Below are positions 1 to 7,610 of a DNA stretch of 13,803 nt, one piece after another (positions within the stretch are counted from its first letter, which is position 1; each line of letters starts with the position of its first letter). Below the pieces are notes generated by a model that saw nothing but the letters and a program-made list of their open reading frames with translations, made no database searches and had not been told where the DNA came from. Where the stretch lies: positions 1-13,803 of the forward strand of contig JAGXIS010000119.1 in the NCBI GenBank assembly GCA_024635465.1. The letters are read 5' to 3'. The stretch is from Bacteroidota bacterium. GTDB taxonomy: Bacteria; Bacteroidota; Rhodothermia; Balneolales; Balneolaceae. The translations under genes and the position numbers were made by a program.

Positions 1-7
1 ACAAGGA

Positions 8-1492
8 CTACAACTCGATTGCAATAAAGACGCTGCGTCCTTGCCTGTTAACACGTAATAAAGCTGCATCCGTTCCCTCTTCTATTAAACTACGGATGGC
101 GCCGTAAAATTCATTAGGTGTAGTAACCTGTTGACCGGCAACCTGGGAAATGACATCACCCCGGCGCAGCCCCTGACGATACGCTCTGCTGGTCTGTGAT
201 ATCGCTGAAACTACTGCACCCTGAACTGAAGAATCAAGATTCAACTGCCCTCTGATTGCGTCTGTAAGCTCATCCACCTCAAAACCTAGTGTTTCTGTTA
301 AATCTTCCATCTCGTCATTGTCCATCGACTCTGCAATGCCTTCCAAATCACGTTCTGCCAATTCAACCTCAACAGACATACTTTCACCATCACGGAAAAT
401 ACCCAATGTGATCTCTGTCCCAGGTGAGCTGTTACCTATTTGCAAACTGAAATCTCTATAACTTGTTACTGGTTTACCATTCAAGGAAAGAATCACATCA
501 CCTGACATCAAACCTGCATTTTCAGCAGGGGTGTCCGGTACAACTTCACCGATTACAAATCCTCTTGCATTTTCTAATCCAAGAGCTCGCGACATGGTTT
601 CATCAACTTCACCGCCACTGGCAATTCCAAGATAGCCACGCGTCACACGCCCATCCGTAATCAGAGCTTCCATTACGTTGCGCACCATGTTTACAGGTAT
701 TGCAAATCCGATACCCTGATTTCCGCCGCTTTGGCTGGCAATTGCTGTATTAATACCGATCAATTCACCATCCATATTTACCAATGCTCCTCCCGAATTA
801 CCCGGGTTGATGGCAGCGTCAGTCTGGATATAACTCTCATACTGGCTCAGTCCTAAAGAATTCCTGCCGCTTGCACTTATAATTCCCTTCGAAACAGAGT
901 GAGCGAATTCCGGATTAAGCGGACTGCCTATGGCCAGTACCATCTCACCGACTCTGATTTCATCACTGTCACCAAGACTAATAGCAGAAAGTTCATCTGA
1001 ATCAACTCGCAAAACTGCAATATCACTTGCAGGATCAGTACCTACGATTTCTGCATCTAACTCATCCCCATCAAACAACATTACTCGAATCTCTTCTGCA
1101 CCCTCAATCACGTGGTTATTCGTGATAATGTATCCATCGGCTGAAACTATGACGCCTGAACCTAATCCATCTCTCTGAAACTCTCTTTCCTCATTAAATC
1201 GCGGATCATCAAAAAAGAATGAAAAAGGATTTTGCTGACGCATTCTCACTGTTTGAGTCGTGGTAATTGTGACAACCGTTGGATTGGTTCGCTCCGCTAT
1301 ATCCACAAACGCATTGTTCAGATCGCGAAGTGAGGTTATAGGAACATTCTCAGATGGATTTTCTTCCGTATTATAGGTGGGAAGTGTCGTCTCTTCTACA
1401 ACTTGATCCATATTCTCTGAGGCAATATTCATCCCAACGTAAAATGATAATGCTGCAAAGAGAATGGCTACCGTAATTTTAATTCTGTCCAT
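8..1492 (-). CDS. HtrA/Deg-family periplasmic serine protease with two PDZ domains
   Basis: This is a trypsin-like protease/chaperone of the DegP/DegQ/DegS type, which degrades or refolds damaged proteins in the cell envelope. The 494-aa protein begins with a hydrophobic segment (residues about 5-24) that acts as a signal peptide or membrane anchor. A linker leads into the protease domain (about 60-270). The catalytic triad is visible: H127 in TNNHVIEG, D157 in ASDIAVLRV and S233 in GNSGGALVN. PDZ1 spans about 285-375 (starting at RGYLGI) and PDZ2 about 405-494. The length matches two-PDZ DegP/DegQ proteins. No AxA signal-peptidase site is obvious after the hydrophobic stretch, so it may stay anchored. 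No Shine-Dalgarno sequence precedes the ATG. Transcription must start within 1493-1578, because an intrinsic terminator separates it from hsp20. A degP/degQ/mucD symbol cannot be chosen from sequence alone. Confidence 0.96.
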   Translation of the reverse strand: MDRIKITVAILFAALSFYVGMNIASENMDQVVEETTLPTYNTEENPSENVPITSLRDLNNAFVDIAERTNPTVVTITTTQTVRMRQQNPFSFFFDDPRFNEEREFQRDGLGSGVIVSADGYIITNNHVIEGAEEIRVMLFDGDELDAEIVGTDPASDIAVLRVDSDELSAISLGDSDEIRVGEMVLAIGSPLNPEFAHSVSKGIISASGRNSLGLSQYESYIQTDAAINPGNSGGALVNMDGELIGINTAIASQSGGNQGIGFAIPVNMVRNVMEALITDGRVTRGYLGIASGGEVDETMSRALGLENARGFVIGEVVPDTPAENAGLMSGDVILSLNGKPVTSYRDFSLQIGNSSPGTEITLGIFRDGESMSVEVELAERDLEGIAESMDNDEMEDLTETLGFEVDELTDAIRGQLNLDSSVQGAVVSAISQTSRAYRQGLRRGDVISQVAGQQVTTPNEFYGAIRSLIEEGTDAALLRVNRQGRSVFIAIEL

Positions 1493-1578
1493 GTTATTAA
1501 GTACGATGATATAATTTATATTTCAATTCAAATCCCCATTATTAATGACTGACAATGGGTTTTATTGCTTCAAGTGGT

Positions 1579-1616
1579 AAAAAAATGCCGGAGACACATG
1601 TCAATGCATCTCCGGC
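1579..1616 (-). terminator. Intrinsic terminator of hsp20
   Basis: Read on the minus strand, GCCGGAGA (1616-1609) pairs perfectly with TCTCCGGC (1594-1587) across a 14-nt loop. One A follows, then a run of seven T (complement of the A run 1579-1585). It lies 43 nt after the hsp20 stop and before the protease gene, so it should uncouple the two. This is the classic rho-independent form. Confidence 0.88.
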
Positions 1617-1658
1617 GCTAACTAACCTGCTCTCTTAGGGGACCAGAGAAACAGCTCT

Positions 1659-2087
1659 TTACTTAATTTTTATCTGCTTTTTCATTTTTTGTTCACTTTT
1701 TTCAATCGTGATATGTAGAATACCATTATTGTAAGTGGCTTGAATGCTCTCACTATCTACATTGTCCGGCAGTGTGAATGAACGGCTGAAATTTCCATAA
1801 GAGGATTCTACTCTATGGTAATGCTTCTCCTCCTCCTTGTTTTCAAACTTTCTTTCACCGCTGATAGTCAATGTATTATTGTCAACGTTCAGTTCGATGT
1901 CTTTCTTATCCATGCCTGGAACTTCTACGTCAATTAAGTACTGTTTATCGGTTTCGGAAATATCGATACTGGGTGCAAAAGGTTGTTGCCGGGTTGCAAC
2001 CGCATCATTGAAGAATTCATCCATGATGTCTGAAAATCTCTTTCCGAAGATATCTCTGTTTGGCTGTGTATATTTAATAAGTGTCAT
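1659..2087 (-). CDS. Small heat-shock protein, Hsp20/alpha-crystallin family
   Basis: This is an ATP-independent holdase that binds unfolding proteins in the cytoplasm until ATP-driven chaperones act. The protein is 142 aa, normal for bacterial class A Hsp20. The N-terminal region (1-40) holds the motif DIMDEFFND, typical of IbpA/Hsp18-like proteins. The alpha-crystallin domain spans about 41-132 and carries the family hallmark AxxxNGxL in the form ATYNNGILHI. The C-terminal tail ends KKQIKIK, containing the IxI motif that docks subunits into oligomers. The ATG is preceded by GAGG about 7 nt upstream, a rare good ribosome site in this window. A -7 type element lies upstream at 2140-2147, and several inverted repeats surround it, so heat or stress control by a repressor is plausible but unproven. 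No CIRCE element is seen. Confidence 0.96.
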   Translation of the reverse strand: MTLIKYTQPNRDIFGKRFSDIMDEFFNDAVATRQQPFAPSIDISETDKQYLIDVEVPGMDKKDIELNVDNNTLTISGERKFENKEEEKHYHRVESSYGNFSRSFTLPDNVDSESIQATYNNGILHITIEKSEQKMKKQIKIK

Positions 2088-2093
2088 AATTCT

Positions 2094-2098
2094 ACCTC
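2094..2098 (-). promoter_or_regulatory. Ribosome binding site of hsp20
   Basis: On the minus strand the sequence GAGGT ends about 6 nt before the ATG at 2087. It is one of the few SD-like sites in the window and supports this start. Confidence 0.55.
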
Positions 2099-2100
2099 AT

Positions 2101-2149
2101 ATTAGGTTGATGTTGAATTCTGTTCACTTAATTAACATTCAAACCTAAT
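2101..2149. repeat. Inverted repeat around the hsp20 -7 element
   Basis: ATTAGGTT (2101-2108) and AACCTAAT (2142-2149) are perfect 8-bp inverted copies 33 nt apart. The distal arm is part of the putative -7 element and the proximal arm lies just upstream of the ribosome site. A second smaller pair, TTGAAT (2113-2118) and ATTCAA (2137-2142), is nested inside. The arrangement could be paired operators, or DNA or RNA structure; which is not decidable here. Confidence 0.5.
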
Positions 2150-2169
2150 GCCAAATCCCAATTGGAGTG
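2140..2169 (-). promoter_or_regulatory. Candidate hsp20 promoter, Bacteroidota type
   Basis: The minus strand reads TAGGTTTG (2147-2140), a full match to the Bacteroidota -7 consensus TAnnTTTG. About 21 nt further upstream is TTTC, a 3-of-4 match to the -33 TTTG element. Transcription would begin near 2133, giving a leader of about 45 nt. Both elements are embedded in inverted repeats. This is inference from consensus only. Confidence 0.45.
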
Positions 2170-2210
2170 AAATCCTGTCACTTCTAATCAACTATCTGCA
2201 GGAATTTCAC
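2167..2210. repeat. Long imperfect inverted repeat upstream of hsp20
   Basis: GTGAAATCCTG (2167-2177) pairs with CAGGAATTTCAC (2199-2210), 11 pairs with one bulged base and a 21-nt loop. No T run follows on either strand, so it is not a standard terminator. The proximal arm contains the TTTC proposed as the hsp20 -33 element, which makes an operator role possible. Confidence 0.55.
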
Positions 2211-2224
2211 ATAGGGTTAACGCA

Positions 2225-2287
2225 GTCAGACCGTTTGACATTGTGCAATAGTCAAGATGTCTTTGATGGGCTGTAAAATTGTCTGAC
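2225..2287 (-). other. Nested inverted repeats just after the DAHP synthase stop
   Basis: GTCAGAC (2225-2231) and GTCTGAC (2281-2287) are perfect inverted 7-mers. Inside them TTGAC (2235-2239) pairs with GTCAA (2251-2255), and TTG/CAA within that extend the inner stem. On the minus strand the outer stem begins 4 nt after the DAHP synthase stop codon. There is no strong T tract, so this is either a poor terminator or a structured 3' UTR. It is the only termination-like structure seen for that gene. Confidence 0.35.
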
Positions 2288-2290
2288 CTT

Positions 2291-3688
2291 CTATTTTTGG
2301 CTCTTATTCCACTCTTTTGCCACGAGAAATGCCATTTCCAGGCTCTGTTCGTAATTCAGACGCGGATCACAATAGGTTTCATAGTTGGAGCTGAGCCCTT
2401 CTTCATTCAGGCCGTTAGCACCCCCTACACACTCCGTTACATTATCTCCGGTCAGTTCCAAATGCACTCCTCCCAGATTACTGCCTTCAGACCTGTGTAC
2501 ACTAAATGTGTCTCTAATCTCCTGAAGAATGTCATCAAACCGACGGGTTTTCACATTATTACCGGTAGAATAGGTATTCCCGTGCATTGGATCACAGCTC
2601 CACACAACCGGATGACCACTTCGTTTGATAGCTCTAATATAGGACGGCAAATATTTACTCACCTCCTCATGCCCCATTCGGGTAATAAGAACGATTTTTC
2701 CGGCTTCGTGATTTGGATTCACCTTGTCGAGAATTGCCAGATTGTTATCAATATCAAATGGAGGACCTACCTTTATACCGATTGGATTTTGAATGCCTCT
2801 AAGGTATTCAACGTGTGCTCCATCCAACTGCTGCGTTCGATTGCCTAACCAAACCATATGCGCACTGAGATTAAACCACCCGGTTTTTCTGGGGACTTTT
2901 CTGGTCTGAGCTGACTCATAAAACAAATTTAATGCCTCATGAGATGTATAAAAATCAACTTTATGCGATGTATTGAGTCGATTAGGTGTAATCGCATCCA
3001 TAAACTTAATCGCTTTATTGATGCTGTTCACCATCTGCTCATACTCTTCATAAAACTCATTATTCTGCATGAAATCGAGTTCCCACTGCTCCGGGTGCTG
3101 CAAATCAGCAAAACCTTCATCGGAGAGTGCTCTTAGAAAATTAAGTGAAAGAGCCGATTTTTGATACGCCTCAACCAATCGGTCCGGATCCGGTAATCTT
3201 GCCTCCACTTTAGGCATGAAACTGTTGATGAGATCACCGCGGTAATTCATCATTTTTTCTCCATCAACCACTTCGTAGTCATTTGACCGAGGTTTGGCAT
3301 ACTGTCCGGCAACCCTGCCCACACGAACAATGGGAATTCCCATTTCATGAATAAGGATGAAACTCATCTGAAGCATCACCTTCAGGCTGTTAACCAGTTT
3401 AACCGATGTGCATGAGTCGAAAGTCTCAGCACAATCTCCACCCTGCAGTAAAAAGGATCGGCCATCAGCTGCATGAGCAAGTTTCTCTTTCAAGGCTTCA
3501 ATTTCCCAGGATGTAATCAGTGGCGGAAGTGATTTTAACTCATCAAATGAGCTTTGTAACTTATCCGTATCGGGATAAGCCGGTAATTGTTCAATCTCTT
3601 TTTGGTTCCAGGAAAGCGGGTTCCACCCATCTCCTTTTAATAATTCCGCACCTCTTAATTGATTCGCCCGTTTGATTACTGTACTCAT
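2291..3688 (-). CDS. 3-deoxy-D-arabino-heptulosonate 7-phosphate synthase, class II
   Basis: This enzyme catalyses the first step of the shikimate pathway: phosphoenolpyruvate plus erythrose 4-phosphate gives DAHP, feeding aromatic amino acids. The 465-aa length is typical of the class II (plant/Mycobacterium AroG-like) type, unrelated in sequence to the E. coli AroFGH class I enzymes. Family motifs are clear: LQGGDCAETFD near residue 82, WSCDPMHGNT at 363-372, and HLELTGDNVTECVGG from 409. The divalent-metal ligands known from the M. tuberculosis enzyme (Cys, His, Glu, Asp) are all present as C86, H369, E411 and D441. The start ATG at 3688 gives the usual N-terminus leading to GWNPLSW. The gene stands alone, divergent from uvrA. 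Naming varies (aroF, aroG, aroH), so no symbol is given. Confidence 0.97.
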   Translation of the reverse strand: MSTVIKRANQLRGAELLKGDGWNPLSWNQKEIEQLPAYPDTDKLQSSFDELKSLPPLITSWEIEALKEKLAHAADGRSFLLQGGDCAETFDSCTSVKLVNSLKVMLQMSFILIHEMGIPIVRVGRVAGQYAKPRSNDYEVVDGEKMMNYRGDLINSFMPKVEARLPDPDRLVEAYQKSALSLNFLRALSDEGFADLQHPEQWELDFMQNNEFYEEYEQMVNSINKAIKFMDAITPNRLNTSHKVDFYTSHEALNLFYESAQTRKVPRKTGWFNLSAHMVWLGNRTQQLDGAHVEYLRGIQNPIGIKVGPPFDIDNNLAILDKVNPNHEAGKIVLITRMGHEEVSKYLPSYIRAIKRSGHPVVWSCDPMHGNTYSTGNNVKTRRFDDILQEIRDTFSVHRSEGSNLGGVHLELTGDNVTECVGGANGLNEEGLSSNYETYCDPRLNYEQSLEMAFLVAKEWNKSQK

Positions 3689-3922
3689 AGGTAATTAAAT
3701 CTATATTCTTTGATCCATGTATAAGGGGGTAAATATACGCATCATTTCATTAATTGATAGATTTCTTTACAATCAGCATCTCAATTTGATCAGTATCTCA
3801 CCGGCACTTAACACTTATTTAACTCTGATTAAATCAGATATCATTAATTTTTCATAAACCGGAACGTGTTCTTGCTTAAAAGGTTTTGTATTTTAAGAGG
3901 TTTAATCTAAAAGTTTCGTCCA
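3689..3922. other. Divergent intergenic region between DAHP synthase and uvrA
   Basis: These 234 bp must hold promoters for both genes. No ORF of note is seen. On the minus strand TATATTTA (around 3731-3738) is a 7-of-8 match to TAnnTTTG and could serve the DAHP synthase, but no clear -33 partner was found. For uvrA I see AT-rich sequence but no convincing promoter pair. The only distinct structure is a perfect palindrome at 3824-3838. Confidence 0.4.
3824..3838. repeat. Perfect 15-bp palindrome upstream of uvrA
   Basis: TCTGATT-A-AATCAGA is a 7-1-7 perfect dyad ending 84 nt before the uvrA start. Its size and symmetry suit a dimeric repressor site. It does not match the LexA boxes I know (E. 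coli CTGT-N8-ACAG, Bacillus GAAC-N4-GTTC), so the regulator is unknown. Confidence 0.45.
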
Positions 3923-6760
3923 TTGCAGAATAATATCATCATTCGAGGTGCCAGAGAACACAATCTTAAAGATATTGACATCGATATACCCCGCGAAAAG
4001 TTGGTGGTTTTAACCGGCCTTTCCGGTTCCGGTAAATCTTCTTTGGCTTTTGATACCATATATGCAGAAGGTCAGCGTCGTTTTTTGGAATCTCTCTCCG
4101 CTTATGCCCGTCAATTTTTGGGAATGATGGAACGTCCCGATGTCGATTTTATAGATGGACTATCACCGGTAATATCCATCGACCAGAAAACAACAAACCG
4201 AAATCCACGCTCAACGGTCGGTACTGTTACCGAAATTTATGATTTTTTGAGACTCCTCTACGCCCGTATCGGTGTTCCATACTCCTACATCAGTGGAAAT
4301 AAAATGGAGAAACAGACATCCGATCAAATTGTAGAAACGATCATGAGTCTCCCGGCGGGAAGTAAAGCATACTGTCTGGCTCCGGTTGTAAGGGGAAGAA
4401 AAGGTCATTACCGCGAACTTTTTGAACAGATGCAAAAACAAGGGTTCATTAAAGCCCGTGTAGATGGGGAATTGATCGATCTTGAGGGTGAAATTAAACT
4501 GGATCGATATAAAACCCATAACATTGAAGTAGTGGTGGATCGTTTTGTGATCAGTCCATCCAGTGAAAAACGGATTTCAGAAAGTGTTCATATGGCACTT
4601 GAAATGGCTGATGGAAATCTTATCCTGGCCATTCAGGAAGAGGACAATCTTCGGGACCGAATCTTCTCCAAAAATCTATATGATATCGAAAGCGGACTCT
4701 CTTATGAAGATCCGGCACCCAACATGTTCTCTTTTAACTCACCTTACGGCGCTTGTAAAACGTGTAACGGCTTGGGTTATCACTATGACGTAAGCCGGGA
4801 TCTTGTGATACAGAATCAGGAGAAAAGTATACAGGAAGGAGCAATTCGCTTTCTGGGTGAACCCCGCGATATTTTTGTTTTCAAACAGCTCAAAGCAGTA
4901 CTGGAAAGTGTCAATATGGATTTTGATACTCCAATCGAAAAATTTCCAGAAGAAGCATTAGATCTGCTGTTTGATGGGGGTGGTGACGAAAAATTCAATG
5001 TCAGTTATGACTTTAAGAATAATAATGTCACGTATAAACATAAATATTCAGGATTGAGCAGTATCATCCGAGAACAGTATGAGGAGAGTAAATCAAACAA
5101 ACAGAGGGATAAGGCCAAGGCATATCTTTCAAAATTGACATGTCCATCTTGTAATGGCGGCAGGCTTCATCAAGAAGCTCTCTCGTATAAAATTGACGGG
5201 CTTACCATTCAAGACCTCGTTGAAATGGATATCCATACCCTTCGTTTAACCATTGGCAAGCTGAAATTAACCGAACGGCAAAGAAAGATTGGCCAACTTG
5301 TTTTGAAAGAGGTGATCGATAGAATCGATTTTTTACTGAATGTAGGCCTTACATATTTAACCCTAAATCGTGAAGCCCAAACTTTGAGTGGCGGGGAAGC
5401 GCAGCGCATTCGACTGGCGACTCAAATCGGAACTCAGCTGGTCGGCGTTCTCTACATTCTGGATGAACCCAGTATCGGACTTCATCAAAAAGATAATATT
5501 AAGTTGATTCAGTCCCTGGAAACACTGCGGGATCTGGGTAATACGGTGATTCTTGTGGAACATGATCGCGAAACAATTGAACATGCGGATTATGTCGTTG
5601 ACTTGGGTCCGGGCGCGGGAACTGAAGGAGGATTTATTGTCACAAAAGGAACTCCCGAAGAATTGGATCCCAATTCAATGACTATGCGATTCCTGAATGA
5701 TGAGGAGGTCATCCCATTACCGGATAAAAGAAGGGAAGGCAGCGGAAAGTCACTTAAGATTATCAATGCGAGCGGACACAATCTTCAAAATGTGGATCTG
5801 GAAATTCCACTCGGCAAATTCATATCGATCACTGGTGTTAGCGGGAGTGGTAAAAGTACACTCATTAACCAGACGTTGACCCCTATTCTCTCCAATGAGT
5901 TCTATAATTCGAAATCTGTACCCTTGCCTTATCAATCTATCGAAGGCTTGGAGCATGTAGACAAGGTTATATCTATCGATCAAAGTCCGATCGGCAGAAC
6001 ACCGCGATCAAATCCGGGGACTTACACAAAAGTGTTTGATCATATTCGATCCCTCTTTGCTGAACTTCCTGAGTCTAAAATCAGAGGTTATGACCAGGGC
6101 AGATTCTCTTTTAATGTGAAAGGCGGAAGGTGTGAAACGTGTCAGGGCGATGGCCTCCGGAAAATTGAGATGAATTTTTTACCGGATGTCTATGTAAAAT
6201 GTGAAAACTGCAATGGGAAACGTTATAACAGGGAAACTCTGGAGATCCATTATAAAGGCAAGAACATTTCTGATGTACTTCAAATGCCGATCAGTGAAGC
6301 TGAAGAATTTTTCACTTCTGTCCCATCTATCAAAAGAAAATTAAAAACACTCAATTCGGTCGGACTTGGATATCTGACTCTCGGCCAATCCAGTACTACC
6401 TTAAGTGGCGGGGAAGCGCAACGGATTAAATTATCGCGGGAACTCTCTAAAATTGGAACCGGTGATACAATTTACATCATGGATGAACCCACGACCGGTC
6501 TGCATTTTCAGGATGTAAAGATGTTGGTTGATGTAATTCAAAAACTTGTTGAAAAAGGAAACACAGTCATTGTAATTGAACACAATCTCGATTTGATTAA
6601 GGCAGCGGATTGGATTATCGATTTGGGACCTGAAGGGGGTAATGGGGGTGGTGAAATTGTCGCCGTTGGAACTCCGGAAGATGTGATTGAATCAGAGATC
6701 AGTTATACAGGTAAATTTTTGAAAGAAGAGTTTTCAAGAATAACCCAACGTACTGCCTGA
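3923..6760 (+). CDS. uvrA: UvrABC excinuclease subunit A
   Basis: UvrA is the damage-recognition ATPase of nucleotide excision repair; it dimerises, loads UvrB on lesions and is released. The 945 aa fit the family. Two ABC modules are visible: Walker [10 protein letters not shown] at 32-40 with signature LSGGE at 488-492 and Walker B aspartate/glutamate D514-E515; then Walker [10 protein letters not shown] at 638-646 with signature LSGGE at 827-831 and YIMDEPTTG. Zinc-site cysteines are C278/C281 with C407/C410, and C737/C740 with C760/C763. The start is TTG: an in-frame stop TAA lies at 3908-3910 with no other start codon between, and translation from TTG gives the standard N-terminus ([12 protein letters not shown]). 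No close SD is seen. The gene is monocistronic or leads the following small gene (97-nt gap to that gene's chosen ATG). SOS control is known in other bacteria but not shown here. Confidence 0.98.
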   Translation: MQNNIIIRGAREHNLKDIDIDIPREKLVVLTGLSGSGKSSLAFDTIYAEGQRRFLESLSAYARQFLGMMERPDVDFIDGLSPVISIDQKTTNRNPRSTVGTVTEIYDFLRLLYARIGVPYSYISGNKMEKQTSDQIVETIMSLPAGSKAYCLAPVVRGRKGHYRELFEQMQKQGFIKARVDGELIDLEGEIKLDRYKTHNIEVVVDRFVISPSSEKRISESVHMALEMADGNLILAIQEEDNLRDRIFSKNLYDIESGLSYEDPAPNMFSFNSPYGACKTCNGLGYHYDVSRDLVIQNQEKSIQEGAIRFLGEPRDIFVFKQLKAVLESVNMDFDTPIEKFPEEALDLLFDGGGDEKFNVSYDFKNNNVTYKHKYSGLSSIIREQYEESKSNKQRDKAKAYLSKLTCPSCNGGRLHQEALSYKIDGLTIQDLVEMDIHTLRLTIGKLKLTERQRKIGQLVLKEVIDRIDFLLNVGLTYLTLNREAQTLSGGEAQRIRLATQIGTQLVGVLYILDEPSIGLHQKDNIKLIQSLETLRDLGNTVILVEHDRETIEHADYVVDLGPGAGTEGGFIVTKGTPEELDPNSMTMRFLNDEEVIPLPDKRREGSGKSLKIINASGHNLQNVDLEIPLGKFISITGVSGSGKSTLINQTLTPILSNEFYNSKSVPLPYQSIEGLEHVDKVISIDQSPIGRTPRSNPGTYTKVFDHIRSLFAELPESKIRGYDQGRFSFNVKGGRCETCQGDGLRKIEMNFLPDVYVKCENCNGKRYNRETLEIHYKGKNISDVLQMPISEAEEFFTSVPSIKRKLKTLNSVGLGYLTLGQSSTTLSGGEAQRIKLSRELSKIGTGDTIYIMDEPTTGLHFQDVKMLVDVIQKLVEKGNTVIVIEHNLDLIKAADWIIDLGPEGGNGGGEIVAVGTPEDVIESEISYTGKFLKEEFSRITQRTA

Positions 6761-6857
6761 TAGTCCACTATATCACCTCAAAACCACTTTCAAACAGAAC
6801 ATCACATTAAAAAAATGTTTGTCTGATGACTCTGATCTGCCTATTTTCATCCTACTA

Positions 6858-7079
6858 ATGAATAGCTTAATCTCACATACAATTAGATCTGCAACCATCT
6901 ATCTATTGATGGCCGGTTTTATGGTACATCTTATTGTACCCTTTTCGAGTTCAGCTCAAAAGATCGCTTTTACCCAATGGCTGGATCAAAATGTTGTAGT
7001 TACCGGTAATGAGAGTGAAGTTAAATTACGAAATTCAATTCGTGAACTTCCTGAGCAGTCAGGAGATTATGGATTTTGA
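6858..7079 (+). CDS. Hypothetical exported protein, N-terminal part
   Basis: I do not recognise the family. The ATG at 6858 gives 73 aa; a longer TTG version from 6819 would put charged residues before the signal and is less likely. Residues about 10-33 form a Sec-type signal peptide (IRSATIYLLMAGFMVHLIV then SSSAQ), with likely cleavage near SSSA|QK. Only about 40 mature residues remain before TGA, ending SGDYGF. The frame just behind it (-1) is open for another 112 codons and encodes a soluble-looking polypeptide with no signal of its own. The two therefore look like halves of one exported protein of about 185 aa, separated by a frameshift, sequencing error or programmed shift in 7055-7079. 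They could also be a coupled pair (TTGA overlap). Confidence 0.6.
   Translation: MNSLISHTIRSATIYLLMAGFMVHLIVPFSSSAQKIAFTQWLDQNVVVTGNESEVKLRNSIRELPEQSGDYGF
7061..7065 (+). promoter_or_regulatory. SD-like AGGAG before the TTG at 7076
   Basis: AGGAG with a 10-nt spacer to TTG. It bears on whether the second half is translated on its own by coupling. The same bases also encode SGD in the upstream frame, so it may be fortuitous. Confidence 0.35.
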
Positions 7080-7414
7080 TCCAACAAGCTTCTGAGTTAA
7101 TAAAAAATAACAAAGAAGATTTCAGGATTCATTTTGCTTTTGATGACGGTGAACATCAACGGGTATCCAGCTGGTTAGTCAGTCAATGGAGTGTATTTCA
7201 GAATCACAGTGATAATAACAACGCTGTTCTTCCGGAAATCAATCTTACCATTAATAAATGGCTGACACTGAATAGCCATATCAATGGTGTCTTTACAAAT
7301 TCTGTACCAAAAATGTTTGAGTTAATTCAAGCTGATTTTGGAAACAGGGCTTCAATTTGGATTCAAAATGCATTATCACCTCTTAAAAGTGGGATAAGCA
7401 TCAATGCTCCCTAG
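7076..7414 (+). CDS. Hypothetical protein, C-terminal part of the split exported gene
   Basis: The family is not recognised. From TTG at 7076 the product is 112 aa, rich in polar and aromatic residues (IHFAFDDGEHQRVSSW, LTINKWLTLNSHING), with no membrane segment. The frame is open back to 7055 (TGA at 7052-7054). The TTG overlaps the upstream stop as TTGA, and AGGAG at 7061-7065 lies 10 nt before it, so independent re-initiation is possible. However, a TTG start and absence of a signal peptide right behind an orphan signal peptide favour one broken gene. The stop codon TAG lies in the loop/stem of an inverted repeat (7394-7422). Cysteine-free; no catalytic motif seen. Confidence 0.55.
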   Translation: MIQQASELIKNNKEDFRIHFAFDDGEHQRVSSWLVSQWSVFQNHSDNNNAVLPEINLTINKWLTLNSHINGVFTNSVPKMFELIQADFGNRASIWIQNALSPLKSGISINAP

Positions 7415-7432
7415 ATGCTTATAGGATTTAAT
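7394..7432 (+). terminator. Candidate terminator after the hypothetical gene
   Basis: ATAAGCATC (7394-7402) and GATGCTTAT (7414-7422) are a perfect 9-bp stem with an 11-nt loop overlapping the stop codon. A broken T-rich stretch follows (AGGATTTAATTTT). The stem is AT-rich and the tract interrupted, so it would be a weak terminator. Confidence 0.45.
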
Positions 7433-7454
7433 TTTGATGAAAATTGTCTATGAG

Positions 7455-7499
7455 ATTTTACAGATCATTTTATTGTAAAATTGCTCATTGGTAGCAATT
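7455..7499. repeat. Two adjacent inverted repeats upstream of secD
   Basis: ATTTTACA (7455-7462) with TGTAAAAT (7474-7481) is a perfect 8-bp pair, 11 nt apart. It is immediately followed by AATTGCT (7479-7485) with AGCAATT (7493-7499), a perfect 7-bp pair, 7 nt apart. The two share bases 7479-7481. They lie 112-156 nt upstream of secD. In the 7415-7610 gap I see nothing else except AT-rich sequence; no convincing promoter pair was identified. Confidence 0.45.
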
Positions 7500-7610
7500 C
7501 AATCAAATCGATACATCATTACTTCGGTACAATAAGATGGAAGGCGTTAGTTGCTATCTATTATTTACCGATATGAGTTTATAATCAATCATTAAAAATT
7601 TGACATAACA

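Noticed and set aside
1535..1559. CCCATT...AATGGG inverted repeat followed by TTTT as a plus-strand terminator
   Set aside because: The stem is only 6 bp with a 13-nt loop, and no plus-strand gene ends before it.
2279..2848. 189-codon open frame on the plus strand opposite the DAHP synthase
   Set aside because: It lies wholly antisense to a gene with all catalytic residues intact, and its translation has no domain or sensible composition.
6819..6857. TTG start extending the small exported protein by 13 residues
   Set aside because: It adds acidic residues in front of a clean signal peptide; ATG 6858 is better.
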